A DNA stretch of 64,000 nt. Source: an uncultured Neomegalonema sp. (GTDB taxonomy: Bacteria; Pseudomonadota; Alphaproteobacteria; Rhodobacterales; Rhodobacteraceae). Every line of letters begins with the position of its first letter. Position 1 is the first letter of the stretch. The notes below the pieces were generated by a model. It had not been told where the DNA came from, made no database searches, and saw only the letters and a program-made list of their open reading frames with translations. Positions 55,559 through 64,000 of this stretch are shown here, in pieces. The position numbers and the translations under genes were made by a program. Location of the stretch: contig CALLLP010000025.1 in the NCBI GenBank assembly GCA_938008165.1, forward strand, positions 54,222 through 118,221, read 5' to 3'.

Positions 55559-57849
55559 ATCGGGATCAGCGATTCCATGCAATGCTCAATCAGGGCGTCG
55601 CGCACCCGTTTGCGGGCCTCCTCCGCCTCCTCTGCGACGATTCGCATCGCGGTCAGGTCGGCGGCGAGCAGGGCGCGTTTGACCGGGCCGACGGAGGCCG
55701 GGCGCATCGAGAAGGCGCGGATACCCATCGCCGCCAGCGCGAGGGCATCGAGGGGCCGCCCCGCCGCCTCGCCGCAAAAGCTCAGCTCGGTTCCCGCCTC
55801 GTCACAGCGTTCCACAATCATGCGGATCAGGCTCAGAAATGCCGGATGCGTGACCTCGTAGCGGCCCGCCGTGCGCTCGTTCGTGCGATCCGCGGCAAAG
55901 AAGAACTGCGCCAGATCGTTTCCGCCGATCGAGATGAAATCCGCCAACTCGAAGAACCGTTTCTGGGCGAAGGCGAGCGAGGGCGTCTCCAGCATGGCCC
56001 CGATTTTCAGGTCGGTCGGCGGGGCGGCCATATCGAGGCGCTCGACTTCCTCCAGCAACATCCCGCGCGCCTTTTCGAATTCTGCGAGGGCGGCAACCAT
56101 GGGAAACATGATGCGCAGGGGGCGCCCGCTCGCCGCCCGCAACAGCGCCTGTAGCTGCATCCGCAACACCACGGGGCGATCCAGCCCAACCCGGATCGCG
56201 CGCCAGCCAAGGGCCGGATTGTTCTCGCGGGGCTGCTTCATATAGGGCAGCACCTTGTCCGACCCGATGTCGAGGGTGCGAAAATTGACGATGCGATCGC
56301 CCGCCTTGTCGAGAATATGGCTGTAGAACCGCGATTGATCTTCACGGGTCGGCATCGTCTTGTTGAGCATGAAATGCAGCTCGGTACGCAGCAGGCCGAC
56401 ACCCTCGGCCCCGCTTTCATCGAGGCTGGGCAAATCTGCGGCGAGGCCCCCGTTGATGTAGAGCTTGACCTCGCAGGCATCGAGCGAGCGGCAGGGCAGG
56501 GCGCGTAGGGCCGCGAAGCTGGCTTTTTCCTGTGCCCGCAGCGAAATCTTTTCCTCATAGGCGGAAATGACGTCCTCGCGCGGGCGGATATGCACATGGC
56601 CCTGATCGCCGTTGACGATCATCGAATCGCCCGTTTCCACCCCGCGCAACGCGCCCTTGGCCTGAACGATGAGCGGAATTTCCATCGCCCGCGCCACGAT
56701 GGCGGCATGGGAGCCGATGGCCCCATCCTCCAGCACGACGCCCGAAAGCGTGCCGCGCGGGTAATCCATCATCTCGCCGGGGCCAAGCGCACGGGCGACG
56801 AGGATCGCGCCATCCTGAGGCATCGCGCGGTCATCGTCATTGGGCAGGATCAACCGCCGCATCAGGCGCTGGGCGATATCGTCCATGTCATCGAAGCGCT
56901 GGCGCAGATAGGGGTCGGTGGCGGTGCGCAGTTTTAGCCGCGCCTCGGTCCGGGCGGCATCCACTGCGGCCTCCGCCGTCAGGCCCGAAACGATGAATTC
57001 TTCCAGCTTGCGGACCCATCCGCGATCATTGGCAAACAGGCGATAGGTTTCGAGCACCTCGCGATGTTCGCTCGTCGCATCCATCTGGTCGTCATCGAGC
57101 ATCGCGTCGATATCCGTTTGCAGACGCGTCAGCGCCTCGCGCAGCCGGGTACGTTCGTGCAGCGGATCCTCGGCGATGGGATTGGGCAACAACAGCTTTG
57201 GCTCGTGCAGATAAGCCGGGCCGATGGCGACCCCATCCGCCGCGCCCTGACCCTGAATATGCACCGGCTCGCGGTCTTCGCTACTGTCATCATCGGATGC
57301 GCGGGGGATCAGGGTTCCGGCCTCGGCCATCTCGGCGATGACCATGGCGACGAGGGCGAGGGCCTCGCTTTCCTCCTCGGTATAGCTCATCGGGCGTTCG
57401 TTTTGCACGACCAGAACCCCAAGCGTGCGCCCCAGCTTTTGAATCGGCACGCCCAGGAAGGACGAATAGCGCTCCTCGCCTGTCTCCGGCAGATAGCGGA
57501 ATTCGGGATGTTCGCGGGCCTTTGCGGTGACGACGGGGCGACCGTCGCGCGCGATCACGCCGACCAGACCCTCGCCGATCTTCAACCGTGCCTCATGCAC
57601 CGCTTCGCTCTTGAGGCCCTCGGTCGCGCTCAGTTGCAGGGTATCCTGCCCGCGCATCAGGTAGACGGAGCACACCTCGGCGGCCATGGATTGCGCGATC
57701 AGCGTCACGATCTGGTTCAGGCGCTCCTGTCCGTCCCCCGGCGCAGCGAGGGCCTGACGCAGACGGCGCAGCAGAAGCTTGGGCGATGCGGCGGCACCCG
57801 GTCCCGTCTTTCGGGTCGAACCCCAACCGCTGGCGGAGGGATCGCTCAT
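55555..57849 (-). CDS. ptsP: PTS-Ntr enzyme I with GAF domain
   Basis: The 764-residue protein is a PEP-protein phosphotransferase of the nitrogen-related PTS. GAF domain at about 30-170 (LNQIVTLIAQSMAAEVCSVYLMRG), then the PEP-utiliser N domain, phosphohistidine domain with His381 in GAIGSHAAIVARAM, and the C-terminal TIM barrel with GLLRTELHFMLNKTMPTREDQ and SIGGNDLAQFFFAADR. It phosphorylates NPr, which feeds EIIA-Ntr. It starts at ATG 57849, seven bases after the lysC stop. Confidence 0.94.
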   Translation of the reverse strand: MSDPSASGWGSTRKTGPGAAASPKLLLRRLRQALAAPGDGQERLNQIVTLIAQSMAAEVCSVYLMRGQDTLQLSATEGLKSEAVHEARLKIGEGLVGVIARDGRPVVTAKAREHPEFRYLPETGEERYSSFLGVPIQKLGRTLGVLVVQNERPMSYTEEESEALALVAMVIAEMAEAGTLIPRASDDDSSEDREPVHIQGQGAADGVAIGPAYLHEPKLLLPNPIAEDPLHERTRLREALTRLQTDIDAMLDDDQMDATSEHREVLETYRLFANDRGWVRKLEEFIVSGLTAEAAVDAARTEARLKLRTATDPYLRQRFDDMDDIAQRLMRRLILPNDDDRAMPQDGAILVARALGPGEMMDYPRGTLSGVVLEDGAIGSHAAIVARAMEIPLIVQAKGALRGVETGDSMIVNGDQGHVHIRPREDVISAYEEKISLRAQEKASFAALRALPCRSLDACEVKLYINGGLAADLPSLDESGAEGVGLLRTELHFMLNKTMPTREDQSRFYSHILDKAGDRIVNFRTLDIGSDKVLPYMKQPRENNPALGWRAIRVGLDRPVVLRMQLQALLRAASGRPLRIMFPMVAALAEFEKARGMLLEEVERLDMAAPPTDLKIGAMLETPSLAFAQKRFFELADFISIGGNDLAQFFFAADRTNERTAGRYEVTHPAFLSLIRMIVERCDEAGTELSFCGEAAGRPLDALALAAMGIRAFSMRPASVGPVKRALLAADLTAMRIVAEEAEEARKRVRDALIEHCMESLIPI

Positions 57850-57856
57850 GGCGCGG

Positions 57857-59077
57857 TCACGCTTCGGCCAGATCGAACGCCGCGTGAAGGGCCTGCACGG
57901 CGAGTTCCATGTATTTTCGCTGGACCAGCACACTGACCTTGATCTCGGATGTCGTGATGACCTGAATATTCACCCCATCGGCGGCAAGGGCCGCGAACAT
58001 GCGCTGGGCGACGCCCGTATGACTGCGCATTCCGATACCGACCACCGAGACCTTTGCAACATCGCGGTCGGCGACCAATCCCTCGAAGCCGATCTCGGCC
58101 TGTGCGGTCTCGATTGTCGCCTTTGCGCGGTCGAAATCGTCGGAATGGACCGTGAAGGTCATATCCGTGCGGCCATCATCCGAGATATTCTGCACGATCA
58201 TATCGACATTGACATTCGCGGCGGCCAGCGGCCCGAAGATCGCGGCGGCGACGCCGGGGCGGTCGGCGACATGCTGGAGCGTGATCTTGGCCTCGTCGCG
58301 CGAAAAGGCGACCCCCGTAACGACATTGCTTTCCACGATTTCCTCCTCGTCGCAGACGATGGTTCCGGGCGCATCCGAAAAGCTGGAGCGCACCTGAAGC
58401 GGCACCTTGTAACGCATGGCCAGTTCAACGGACCGGGTTTGCAGGACCTTGGCCCCTTGGGATGCAAGCTCCAGCATCTCCTCGAAGGCGATGCGGTCGA
58501 TCTTGCGGGCGCTCGGCTCAAGGCGGGGATCGGTGGTGTAGACCCCGTCCACATCGGTATAGATATCGCAGCGCGCGGCTTTCAGCGCGGCAGCGAGGGC
58601 GACGGCGCTGGTATCGGAGCCGCCCCGGCCCAGCGTGGCGATGCGATTGCCGGGGGCGACGCCCTGAAAACCCGCGCAGACGGCGACGTCGAAATCATCG
58701 TCGAATTTCGCCATCATCGCGGTGGTGTCGATCTCCTCGATCCGCGCGGCCCCATGGGCGCTGTCGGTGCGGAGCGGAATCTGCCATCCCTGCCACGAGC
58801 GCGCATTCACGCCCAGCGCTTGCAGCGTCAGCGCCATGAGACCGGATGTCACCTGTTCGCCCGATGCCACAACCGCGTCGTATTCGCGCGCATCGTAGAG
58901 TGGGGATACCTCGCGCACGAGACCCACGAGCCGGTTCGTCTCGCCCGACATGGCCGAGACGACGACAGCGACTTTCCAGCCTGCATCCACCTCGCGCTTG
59001 ACCTTTTGCGCAGCATTGCGGATGCGCTCAAGGTCAGCGACGGACGTGCCGCCGAATTTCATCACCAAAATGGCCAT
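57857..59077 (-). CDS. lysC: Aspartate kinase
   Basis: This 406-residue enzyme makes aspartyl phosphate for lysine, threonine and methionine synthesis. The N-terminal kinase domain starts ILVMKFGGTSVADLERIR. The GRGGSDTSAVALAAAL motif and DVDGVYTTDPRLEP follow. Two ACT domains fill the C-terminal 150 residues (VNVDMIVQN and DGVNIQVITTSEIKVSVLV), sites for lysine or threonine feedback. It is upstream of ptsP, same strand. Confidence 0.95.
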   Translation of the reverse strand: MAILVMKFGGTSVADLERIRNAAQKVKREVDAGWKVAVVVSAMSGETNRLVGLVREVSPLYDAREYDAVVASGEQVTSGLMALTLQALGVNARSWQGWQIPLRTDSAHGAARIEEIDTTAMMAKFDDDFDVAVCAGFQGVAPGNRIATLGRGGSDTSAVALAAALKAARCDIYTDVDGVYTTDPRLEPSARKIDRIAFEEMLELASQGAKVLQTRSVELAMRYKVPLQVRSSFSDAPGTIVCDEEEIVESNVVTGVAFSRDEAKITLQHVADRPGVAAAIFGPLAAANVNVDMIVQNISDDGRTDMTFTVHSDDFDRAKATIETAQAEIGFEGLVADRDVAKVSVVGIGMRSHTGVAQRMFAALAADGVNIQVITTSEIKVSVLVQRKYMELAVQALHAAFDLAEA

Positions 59078-59104
59078 GAAGCCGATCCGGGCCAGCGCCC
59101 GCCT

Positions 59105-59138
59105 CCCGCTACAGAAATCGCGATCCTGTTAGCGGGAT
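59105..59138. other. Hairpin in the lysC upstream region
   Basis: TCCCGCTACAG (59105-59115) pairs with CTGTTAGCGGGA (59127-59138) with one bulged T, a stem of 11 base pairs with an 11-base loop. It lies 28 bases upstream of lysC on the minus strand. It could be leader structure. I saw no lysine riboswitch features. Confidence 0.4.
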
Positions 59139-59353
59139 GCGCGCGGTTTCGCAAGGGATGTGGGGGCAATCACGCTCTTGCGATGGCGGGGGAAAGCCGC
59201 AAAGGTGCCGCCATGTGCAAAGTGAAAAAAATCGACTCATTTTCCGCGCTAGCCGTGACGATAACGGCCATCGGATTCGTCAAGTCGATGGCCTTTCAAC
59301 CACCCCCCGGCTCCTGACTGCGCATTCTTCCCGATTTTCAGGACACAGACCCA

Positions 59354-60877
59354 ATGACCAAGCGCCCCAATATCGTTTTCATCATGGCCGATCAGCTCGC
59401 CCCGCATTTCACCGGCGCCTATGGGCATCCCCTTGTAAAGACCCCCCATATCGACGCTTTGGCGGCGCGGGGCACGCGCTTCGACGCCGCCTATTGCAAT
59501 GCGCCGCTTTGCGCTCCTTCGCGGTTCAGCTTTATGTCGGGGCAGCATGTCACGCGCATCGCCGCCTATGATAATGCCAGCGAGTTTCCCGCGACCGTGC
59601 CGACCTTTGCCCATTACCTGCGGATGATGGGGTATCGCACATGTCTGTCCGGCAAGATGCATTTCGTCGGGCCGGATCAACTCCACGGATTCGAGGAGCG
59701 CCTGACAACCGATATCTATCCCGCCGACCACGCATGGACCCCTGATTGGGAGATGCCGGACGAGCGGATCGATCACTTCTATCACAATATGGATGCGGTC
59801 AGGATGGCGGGGCAGGCCGCGACGACCTTCCAGATCGAATATGACGAGGAAACAGCGTTTTTCGCGCGGCGCAAGATCTTCGACTACAAGATGAATGCGG
59901 TCGAGCCGTTTTGCATGGTCGTCAGCTTTATCCACCCCCACGACCCCTATGTCGCGCGGCCTGAATGGTGGAATCTCTACGACCATGACGCCATCGACAT
60001 GCCCACCTCGCCAGAGGCGACGGACCCCCATTCCCAGCGCGTCATGGCCGGGATCGAGGCGAGCACGACCGATATATCGGAGGCCGAAATCCGCAAGGCG
60101 CGTCATGCCTATTACGCCAATACCTCGTATTTCGATTCCAATGTCGGCAAGGTGTTGCAGGCATTGGAAGAAAGCGATCAACTCGATAACACAGTCGTCG
60201 TCGTCGCCTCGGATCATGGGGACATGCTGGGCGAGCGGGGCCTGTGGTACAAGATGACATGGTTCGAGCATTCGGCGCGGGTGCCGCTGATCATGGCCGG
60301 GCCGGGGATCAAGACCGGGGTTGCCGATGCGCCCTGTTCGCTTGTCGATATTCTGCCGACCTTTCTGGACATTGCCGCATGTGGGGGCGAGGCCCCTGAG
60401 CCGGGAATGCCTCTCGATGGCCGGTCCCTGCTGCCCGAAGCGCGGGGCGAGGCGGCCCCGGAGGATGCGTCGGCCATCGGGGAATACTGCGCCGAGATGG
60501 CCCCCGCGCATCCGGTCTTCATGATCCGGCGAGGGCCATGGAAATACGTGCATTGCGACATGGACCCGCCCCAGCTTTACAACATCGACGCCGATCCGAT
60601 GGAACTGACCAATCTGGCCGATGACCCTGCCCATGCGGATATTGCGGGGGCCTTCGCGGTCGAGGTGTCGCAGCGGTGGGATTCGGCGGCGGTCCGGGCG
60701 GATGTGCTGGCAACGCAAAAGCAGCGCCGCGCAATCCATGCGGCGATGGAGGCCGGTATCCTGACCTCGTGGGATTATCAACCGCCCCGCGATGCCAGTC
60801 AGGAATTCGTGCGCAACACGGTTTCTTGGGATGATGTTCTCCACCGGATGCAATACCCGCCGCCTGACCCGTCGTAA
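59354..60877 (+). CDS. betC: Choline sulfatase
   Basis: The 507-residue sulfatase begins RPNIVFIMADQLAPHFTGAYG. The formylglycine motif is CAPSRFSFMSG with Cys53. Metal residues include ASDHGDMLGERGLWYKM. The C-terminal region has FMIRRGPWKYVHCDMDPPQLYNID and DWDDVLH-like VSWDDVLHRMQYPPPDPS, the choline-sulfatase C-terminal domain. It cleaves choline-O-sulfate to choline and sulfate. Other bet genes are not in the window. Confidence 0.94.
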   Translation: MTKRPNIVFIMADQLAPHFTGAYGHPLVKTPHIDALAARGTRFDAAYCNAPLCAPSRFSFMSGQHVTRIAAYDNASEFPATVPTFAHYLRMMGYRTCLSGKMHFVGPDQLHGFEERLTTDIYPADHAWTPDWEMPDERIDHFYHNMDAVRMAGQAATTFQIEYDEETAFFARRKIFDYKMNAVEPFCMVVSFIHPHDPYVARPEWWNLYDHDAIDMPTSPEATDPHSQRVMAGIEASTTDISEAEIRKARHAYYANTSYFDSNVGKVLQALEESDQLDNTVVVVASDHGDMLGERGLWYKMTWFEHSARVPLIMAGPGIKTGVADAPCSLVDILPTFLDIAACGGEAPEPGMPLDGRSLLPEARGEAAPEDASAIGEYCAEMAPAHPVFMIRRGPWKYVHCDMDPPQLYNIDADPMELTNLADDPAHADIAGAFAVEVSQRWDSAAVRADVLATQKQRRAIHAAMEAGILTSWDYQPPRDASQEFVRNTVSWDDVLHRMQYPPPDPS

Positions 60878-60929
60878 CCCGGCGCGGTCCAACACGATAT
60901 CGCCACATCCCGCCCCTATCTGTGTCGGA

Positions 60930-62369
60930 ATGAAGCATTTCCTGCGAGCCTGCATCACGGGCGCGATTCTGACCGGCCTGTCCGCTTGTTCCACGACGCC
61001 GCTGGGGGTCGTGGCCAGCGTGGATGTTGAACGGGCCGCTGGGGAACGGACAAATCCCGTTTTCCTGCAATCGAATGGCGGTTCGTATTCGGATGCGGCC
61101 TTGGAGCGCTATCTCAATGATATTGCGACGGTTTTGCTGACATCCACGACGATTCCGGAGGGGTATGCCCCGGTATCGGTGGGGCTTCTCGATACCGCCG
61201 TTCCGAACGCCTATACCCTGCCGGGGGGCGCGATTTATCTGTCGCGGGGCATGGTGGCGCTGGCCAATGACGAGGATGAGCTGGCCGGGGCCATCGCCCA
61301 TGAAATCGCCCATATCTCGGCCCGCCATGTCGCCAAGCGCCGTGCGGCCTTGGAACAATTCGTCACCAATATCGCCCGAAAGGCGAGAAGTGATCTGACG
61401 GTCGGCGGGTCGCGCACGCGCCGGATTGCCGTGCTCGAAGCCGGGGTCAATGCCCGGCTGGACGAGTTGGCCGCCTTGTCACAGGGCCAAGAGCTTGAGG
61501 CCGACCGGATCGCGGCGGGAATCCTGACATCGGCGGGATACGATCCGGCGGGGCTTGCCGCCCTGCTGGGGCGGTTCAACGCGTGGCAAAGGCTCTCCGA
61601 CCGCACATTCGGCATCGATCGCGGTGCCTTGTCCGCAAAGCGGGGACCGTCGGGCTATCCCGATCCGGCTATCCGCCTTGCCGCCTTCGACACCGATGCG
61701 CTGGCAAGGATGCCGGGCGCGCAGGATCGCCTGATGTCTCTCATCGATGGCTTGCCCTTCGACGATCTCTATCAGGGTGGATATATTCGGGGCGGCACTT
61801 ACTGGCATCCGGCCCTAGGGATTTCCCTCGACATTCCGCGCGGTCTGTTACCCACCCATGACGGATATCTGGTTCTCCTGTCGCCCCATGGCGGACTTCA
61901 GGTGCGTTTTGCGAGCGACCCGGAAATCTCGCTCGATACGATTGCCAAATCCGTGCAGGAGCGCGAGGACGGCTTTCGCAATTTACGGCGGCTCACGGTC
62001 AATGGCTTTGCGGCCTTGTCCGGGTCCGCATCGGATCGCAGTGAAGGCACCGAGTTGCAGACCCGGATCGTCTATATCGATCTGGACGGCGCCCTCGCGA
62101 TCCTCTCCATGACGAGCAGTCCGGGGGACGCGCCAAGACTTGCGCGCCTCTATGATGCCCTCGTCGCCAGTATCGCGAGGGTGGAACCCGCCTCCATGCC
62201 GCCCCGGCGCCATTACGAAGCGCGGCGCATTGCACCGGGCGACAGCGTCACGGCGCTGGCGGAGGCTTCGGCATTCGGAGGGCAAGACGAAGAGGGCCTG
62301 CGCCTGCTGAACGGGTGGGACGCGGGCGAAGCCGTGCGACCGGGCCGCTGGGTCAAGCGTGTGCGCTGA
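60930..62369 (+). CDS. M48-family metalloprotease lipoprotein
   Basis: The 479-residue protein has a lipobox LSAC at Cys20, then a peptidase domain with zinc motif HEIAH (His124, Glu125, His128) and the third ligand in LEADRIAAG. A C-terminal half of about 200 residues has HGGLQVRFASDPEIS and ends with a LysM-like stretch (RRIAPGDSVTALAEASAFGG). Such BepA/LoiP-like proteases process or clear outer-membrane proteins. It starts 52 bases after betC; a Shine-Dalgarno is not obvious. Confidence 0.85.
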   Translation: MKHFLRACITGAILTGLSACSTTPLGVVASVDVERAAGERTNPVFLQSNGGSYSDAALERYLNDIATVLLTSTTIPEGYAPVSVGLLDTAVPNAYTLPGGAIYLSRGMVALANDEDELAGAIAHEIAHISARHVAKRRAALEQFVTNIARKARSDLTVGGSRTRRIAVLEAGVNARLDELAALSQGQELEADRIAAGILTSAGYDPAGLAALLGRFNAWQRLSDRTFGIDRGALSAKRGPSGYPDPAIRLAAFDTDALARMPGAQDRLMSLIDGLPFDDLYQGGYIRGGTYWHPALGISLDIPRGLLPTHDGYLVLLSPHGGLQVRFASDPEISLDTIAKSVQEREDGFRNLRRLTVNGFAALSGSASDRSEGTELQTRIVYIDLDGALAILSMTSSPGDAPRLARLYDALVASIARVEPASMPPRRHYEARRIAPGDSVTALAEASAFGGQDEEGLRLLNGWDAGEAVRPGRWVKRVR

Positions 62370-62470
62370 TCGGCGAGATCACGGGTCGTCCTCGGAGATC
62401 GAGTGGTCTATACGTTCTGGTCAGTGATCGGGGGCGCTGGAACCCGAATCTATCGGGAGGAGGGCGCATC

Positions 62471-63403
62471 ATGCCGAAATCAGTCATTATCACCTGCGCG
62501 ACCACGGGCGGTATCCACACGCCCACCATGTCGCCGCATTTGCCGGTCACGCCGGATGAAATCGCAACCGCCAGCATCGAGGCGGCGGAGGCGGGCGCGT
62601 CGATCATTCACCTGCATGCCCGCGACCCGCAGACCGGCAAGCCCGATCCGAAACCTGAAACCTTCATGCAGTTCCTGCCCCGGATTAAGCAAAGCACCGA
62701 TGCCGTCATCAATGTCTCGACGGGGGCGGGCCTTGGGATGACGATGGACGAGCGCCTCGCGGCGGCGACCGGGGCCTCGCCGGAAATGGCATCGCTGAAC
62801 ATGGGCAGCATGAATTTCGGCATCTTCCCGCTGCTGGAGAAATATTCCGACTGGCAGCATGACTGGGAGCCGGAATTCCTCGGAATGACCCGCGATTTCA
62901 TCTTTCCGAACACCTTTGCGACCATCGAATATGCGCTGAAGAATCTTGGCGAGACCCACGGCACGAAATTCGAATTCGAATGCTATGATCTGGGCCATCT
63001 CTACAATCTGAAATGGTTCGTCGATAAAGGGCTGATCAAGCCGCCATTCTTTATCCAGATGGTGTTCGGTATCCTTGGCGGGATGGGCGCGGAGCTGGAT
63101 CATCTGGTTCATCTGCACCGCACGGCGGATCGCCTGTTCGGGGCCGAAAACTATGAATGGTCGGTGCTGGCGGCGGGGCGGCATCAGATGCCCTTCGCAA
63201 CCCAGAGCGCGATGCTGGGGGGCAATCTGCGCGTCGGGCTTGAGGACAGCCTTTATATCGGTAAGGGCGAGCTGGCCACGTCGAATGCGCAGCAGGTGAC
63301 GCGCATTCGCCAGATCGTCGAGAATCTGGGCCTGACGGTCGCCACCCCGGCGGAGGCGCGCGAGCGTCTGGCGTTGAAGGGCGGGGATGCCGTCGGATTC
63401 TAG
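62471..63403 (+). CDS. BKACE family beta-keto acid cleavage enzyme
   Basis: The 310-residue TIM-barrel zinc enzyme has zinc histidines His47 and His49 in IIHLHARDPQTG. MPKSVIITCATTGGIHTPTMSP and VGLEDSLYIGKGEL are other family motifs. BKACE enzymes cleave beta-keto acids with acetyl-CoA, for example 3-keto-5-aminohexanoate or dehydrocarnitine. The substrate is not fixed by context; betC nearby hints at quaternary amine use. GGAGG lies 10 bases before the ATG. Confidence 0.92.
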   Translation: MPKSVIITCATTGGIHTPTMSPHLPVTPDEIATASIEAAEAGASIIHLHARDPQTGKPDPKPETFMQFLPRIKQSTDAVINVSTGAGLGMTMDERLAAATGASPEMASLNMGSMNFGIFPLLEKYSDWQHDWEPEFLGMTRDFIFPNTFATIEYALKNLGETHGTKFEFECYDLGHLYNLKWFVDKGLIKPPFFIQMVFGILGGMGAELDHLVHLHRTADRLFGAENYEWSVLAAGRHQMPFATQSAMLGGNLRVGLEDSLYIGKGELATSNAQQVTRIRQIVENLGLTVATPAEARERLALKGGDAVGF

Positions 63404-63517
63404 GGTGAAAAACCGGCATTGCGGAGCAAGCGCACCAATGCAATGTGGTAAGTTGAAAACTTAAAGTTTTAAAATGCTCGATATGCAATTTACAGTATAA
63501 AGAATGTGGGGTTAGGT

Positions 63518-64000
63518 ATGGGTCCGATTCAGGTTTCGATTGGAGACCACCCAATGCCGCCACAAGATAGCGATATCGTCATTGATATTAAGTATGATGA
63601 CCAGATGGGCGCATCGCGTGTGTTCGGCATGGCGTCGGAAATAATACGGTCGTTTGAAGATCTGGATCGCGTTCTAATTTCTTCAATAGATTCAAAAATT
63701 TCCACCCAGTTCATCTTAGAAGACTTGGAAAGGTCCAGCATAAAGGTTTTTCTGCGAAATGTTTTGGCTGAAATTGACGACACAGCGCTTAAGGAATTGG
63801 ACATTAAGCAGCAAATTGGAAAATATCTCGTCAAAGCGAAATACGCGGCCATCCGCTGGCTAGATCAAGACCCAAAAGATTCTTCAATAGAGGATTTGAC
63901 CGAAACCTTGCACCAACTAGCGGTTGAATCCGACGTGCGTCATTTGCCTGATTACCCGCGGTTAAACCCGTACCGCTTGGCGCAACCCTTGGACTCGTTG
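63518..64000 (+). CDS. Unknown protein, truncated by the window edge
   Basis: From ATG 63518 (GGTTAGGT upstream) an open frame runs with no stop to the end of the window (161 codons visible). It starts MGPIQVSIGDHPMPPQDSDI and contains FILEDLERSSIKVFLRNVLA and GKYLVKAKYAAIRWLDQD. Base and codon use are clearly AT-richer than the neighbouring genes (many ATT, AAA, TCA, AAT). I do not recognise a family. Likely a recently acquired gene or the start of an island. Confidence 0.7.
   Translation, partial: MGPIQVSIGDHPMPPQDSDIVIDIKYDDQMGASRVFGMASEIIRSFEDLDRVLISSIDSKISTQFILEDLERSSIKVFLRNVLAEIDDTALKELDIKQQIGKYLVKAKYAAIRWLDQDPKDSSIEDLTETLHQLAVESDVRHLPDYPRLNPYRLAQPLDSL

Noticed and set aside
54781..56154. 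457-codon plus-strand open frame opposite the uracil-DNA glycosylase and ptsP
   Set aside because: Both minus-strand genes carry full catalytic motifs. The frame has a biased, shadow-like composition.
57779..59317. 512-codon plus-strand open frame opposite lysC
   Set aside because: lysC has complete kinase and ACT motifs on the minus strand.
1..64000. CRISPR array, tRNA, rRNA, insertion sequence or prophage
   Set aside because: I looked for repeat-spacer patterns, transposase ORFs with terminal repeats, and rRNA/tRNA stretches and found none that I could support.

Overview
The window is about 64 kb of chromosome from an alphaproteobacterium, most likely order Rhodobacterales or a close relative. 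The evidence is the ribosomal-protein order rplF-rplR-rpsE-rpmD-rplO-secY-adk-rpsM-rpsK-rpoA-rplQ followed by a Do-like protease and rarA, an NADP-type isocitrate dehydrogenase, a 50-residue aa3-type cytochrome c oxidase subunit IV, SdhE, EI-Ntr (PtsP), a MocR-type regulator beside an omega-aminotransferase, and a generally GC-rich base composition. I could run no database search, so the taxonomy is inference. No rRNA, tRNA, CRISPR array, insertion sequence or prophage was seen.

Layout. 1-6.9 kb is the 3' half of the spc operon and the alpha operon, transcribed rightward and closed by a hairpin/T-tract terminator. 7-22.3 kb holds mostly rightward housekeeping genes: a Do-like protease and rarA, ubiD, an acyl-CoA carboxylase beta subunit, a sulfurtransferase, a metallo-beta-lactamase-fold hydrolase, an EcsC protein, recA, alaS, a DUF1330 protein and a sulfite-oxidase-like enzyme. 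A short leftward transcript with a near-perfect Shine-Dalgarno and a 25-codon ORF lies between rarA and ubiD. 22-31 kb holds DUF2520 and icd (leftward), then an autotransporter, a methyltransferase with trmJ, and a type I secretion ABC/HlyD pair. 31-43 kb is a mosaic of short clusters: ispG with a RodZ-like protein, a MarR regulator, sdhE, trhO, a PagL-like deacylase, erpA, dgt, a BaiN-type flavoprotein, and a three-gene cluster of two cysteine-containing secreted proteins plus a Sco protein. 43-47 kb carries a repeat lipoprotein with nine TTxxxxEE motifs, a MocR regulator and its divergent omega-aminotransferase. 47-52 kb is an oligopeptide-type ABC transporter lacking its binding protein, divergent from a proline-racemase-family protein with both catalytic cysteines replaced. 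52-59 kb is a leftward run: alpha/beta hydrolase, nitrilase, CoxIV, moaB, uracil-DNA glycosylase, ptsP and lysC. 59-63.4 kb has choline sulfatase, an M48 lipoprotein protease and a BKACE enzyme. An AT-richer unknown ORF runs off the right edge.

How parts fit together. Translation and transcription genes dominate the left end. Later clusters deal with envelope maintenance (Do-like and M48 proteases, PagL, autotransporter, type I exporter), redox and metallocofactor assembly (erpA, sdhE, moaB, sulfite-oxidase fold, Sco cluster) and uptake or catabolism of organic nitrogen and sulfur compounds (omega-aminotransferase, choline sulfatase, BKACE, peptide-type ABC transporter).

Most unusual items: the TTxxxxEE repeat lipoprotein, whose motif matches the core motif of plesiocin-type graspetides; the paired CxxxCxAG proteins next to Sco; the GDSL-type autotransporter whose catalytic motifs are all eroded; and the small leftward ORF with an extended anti-16S Shine-Dalgarno.
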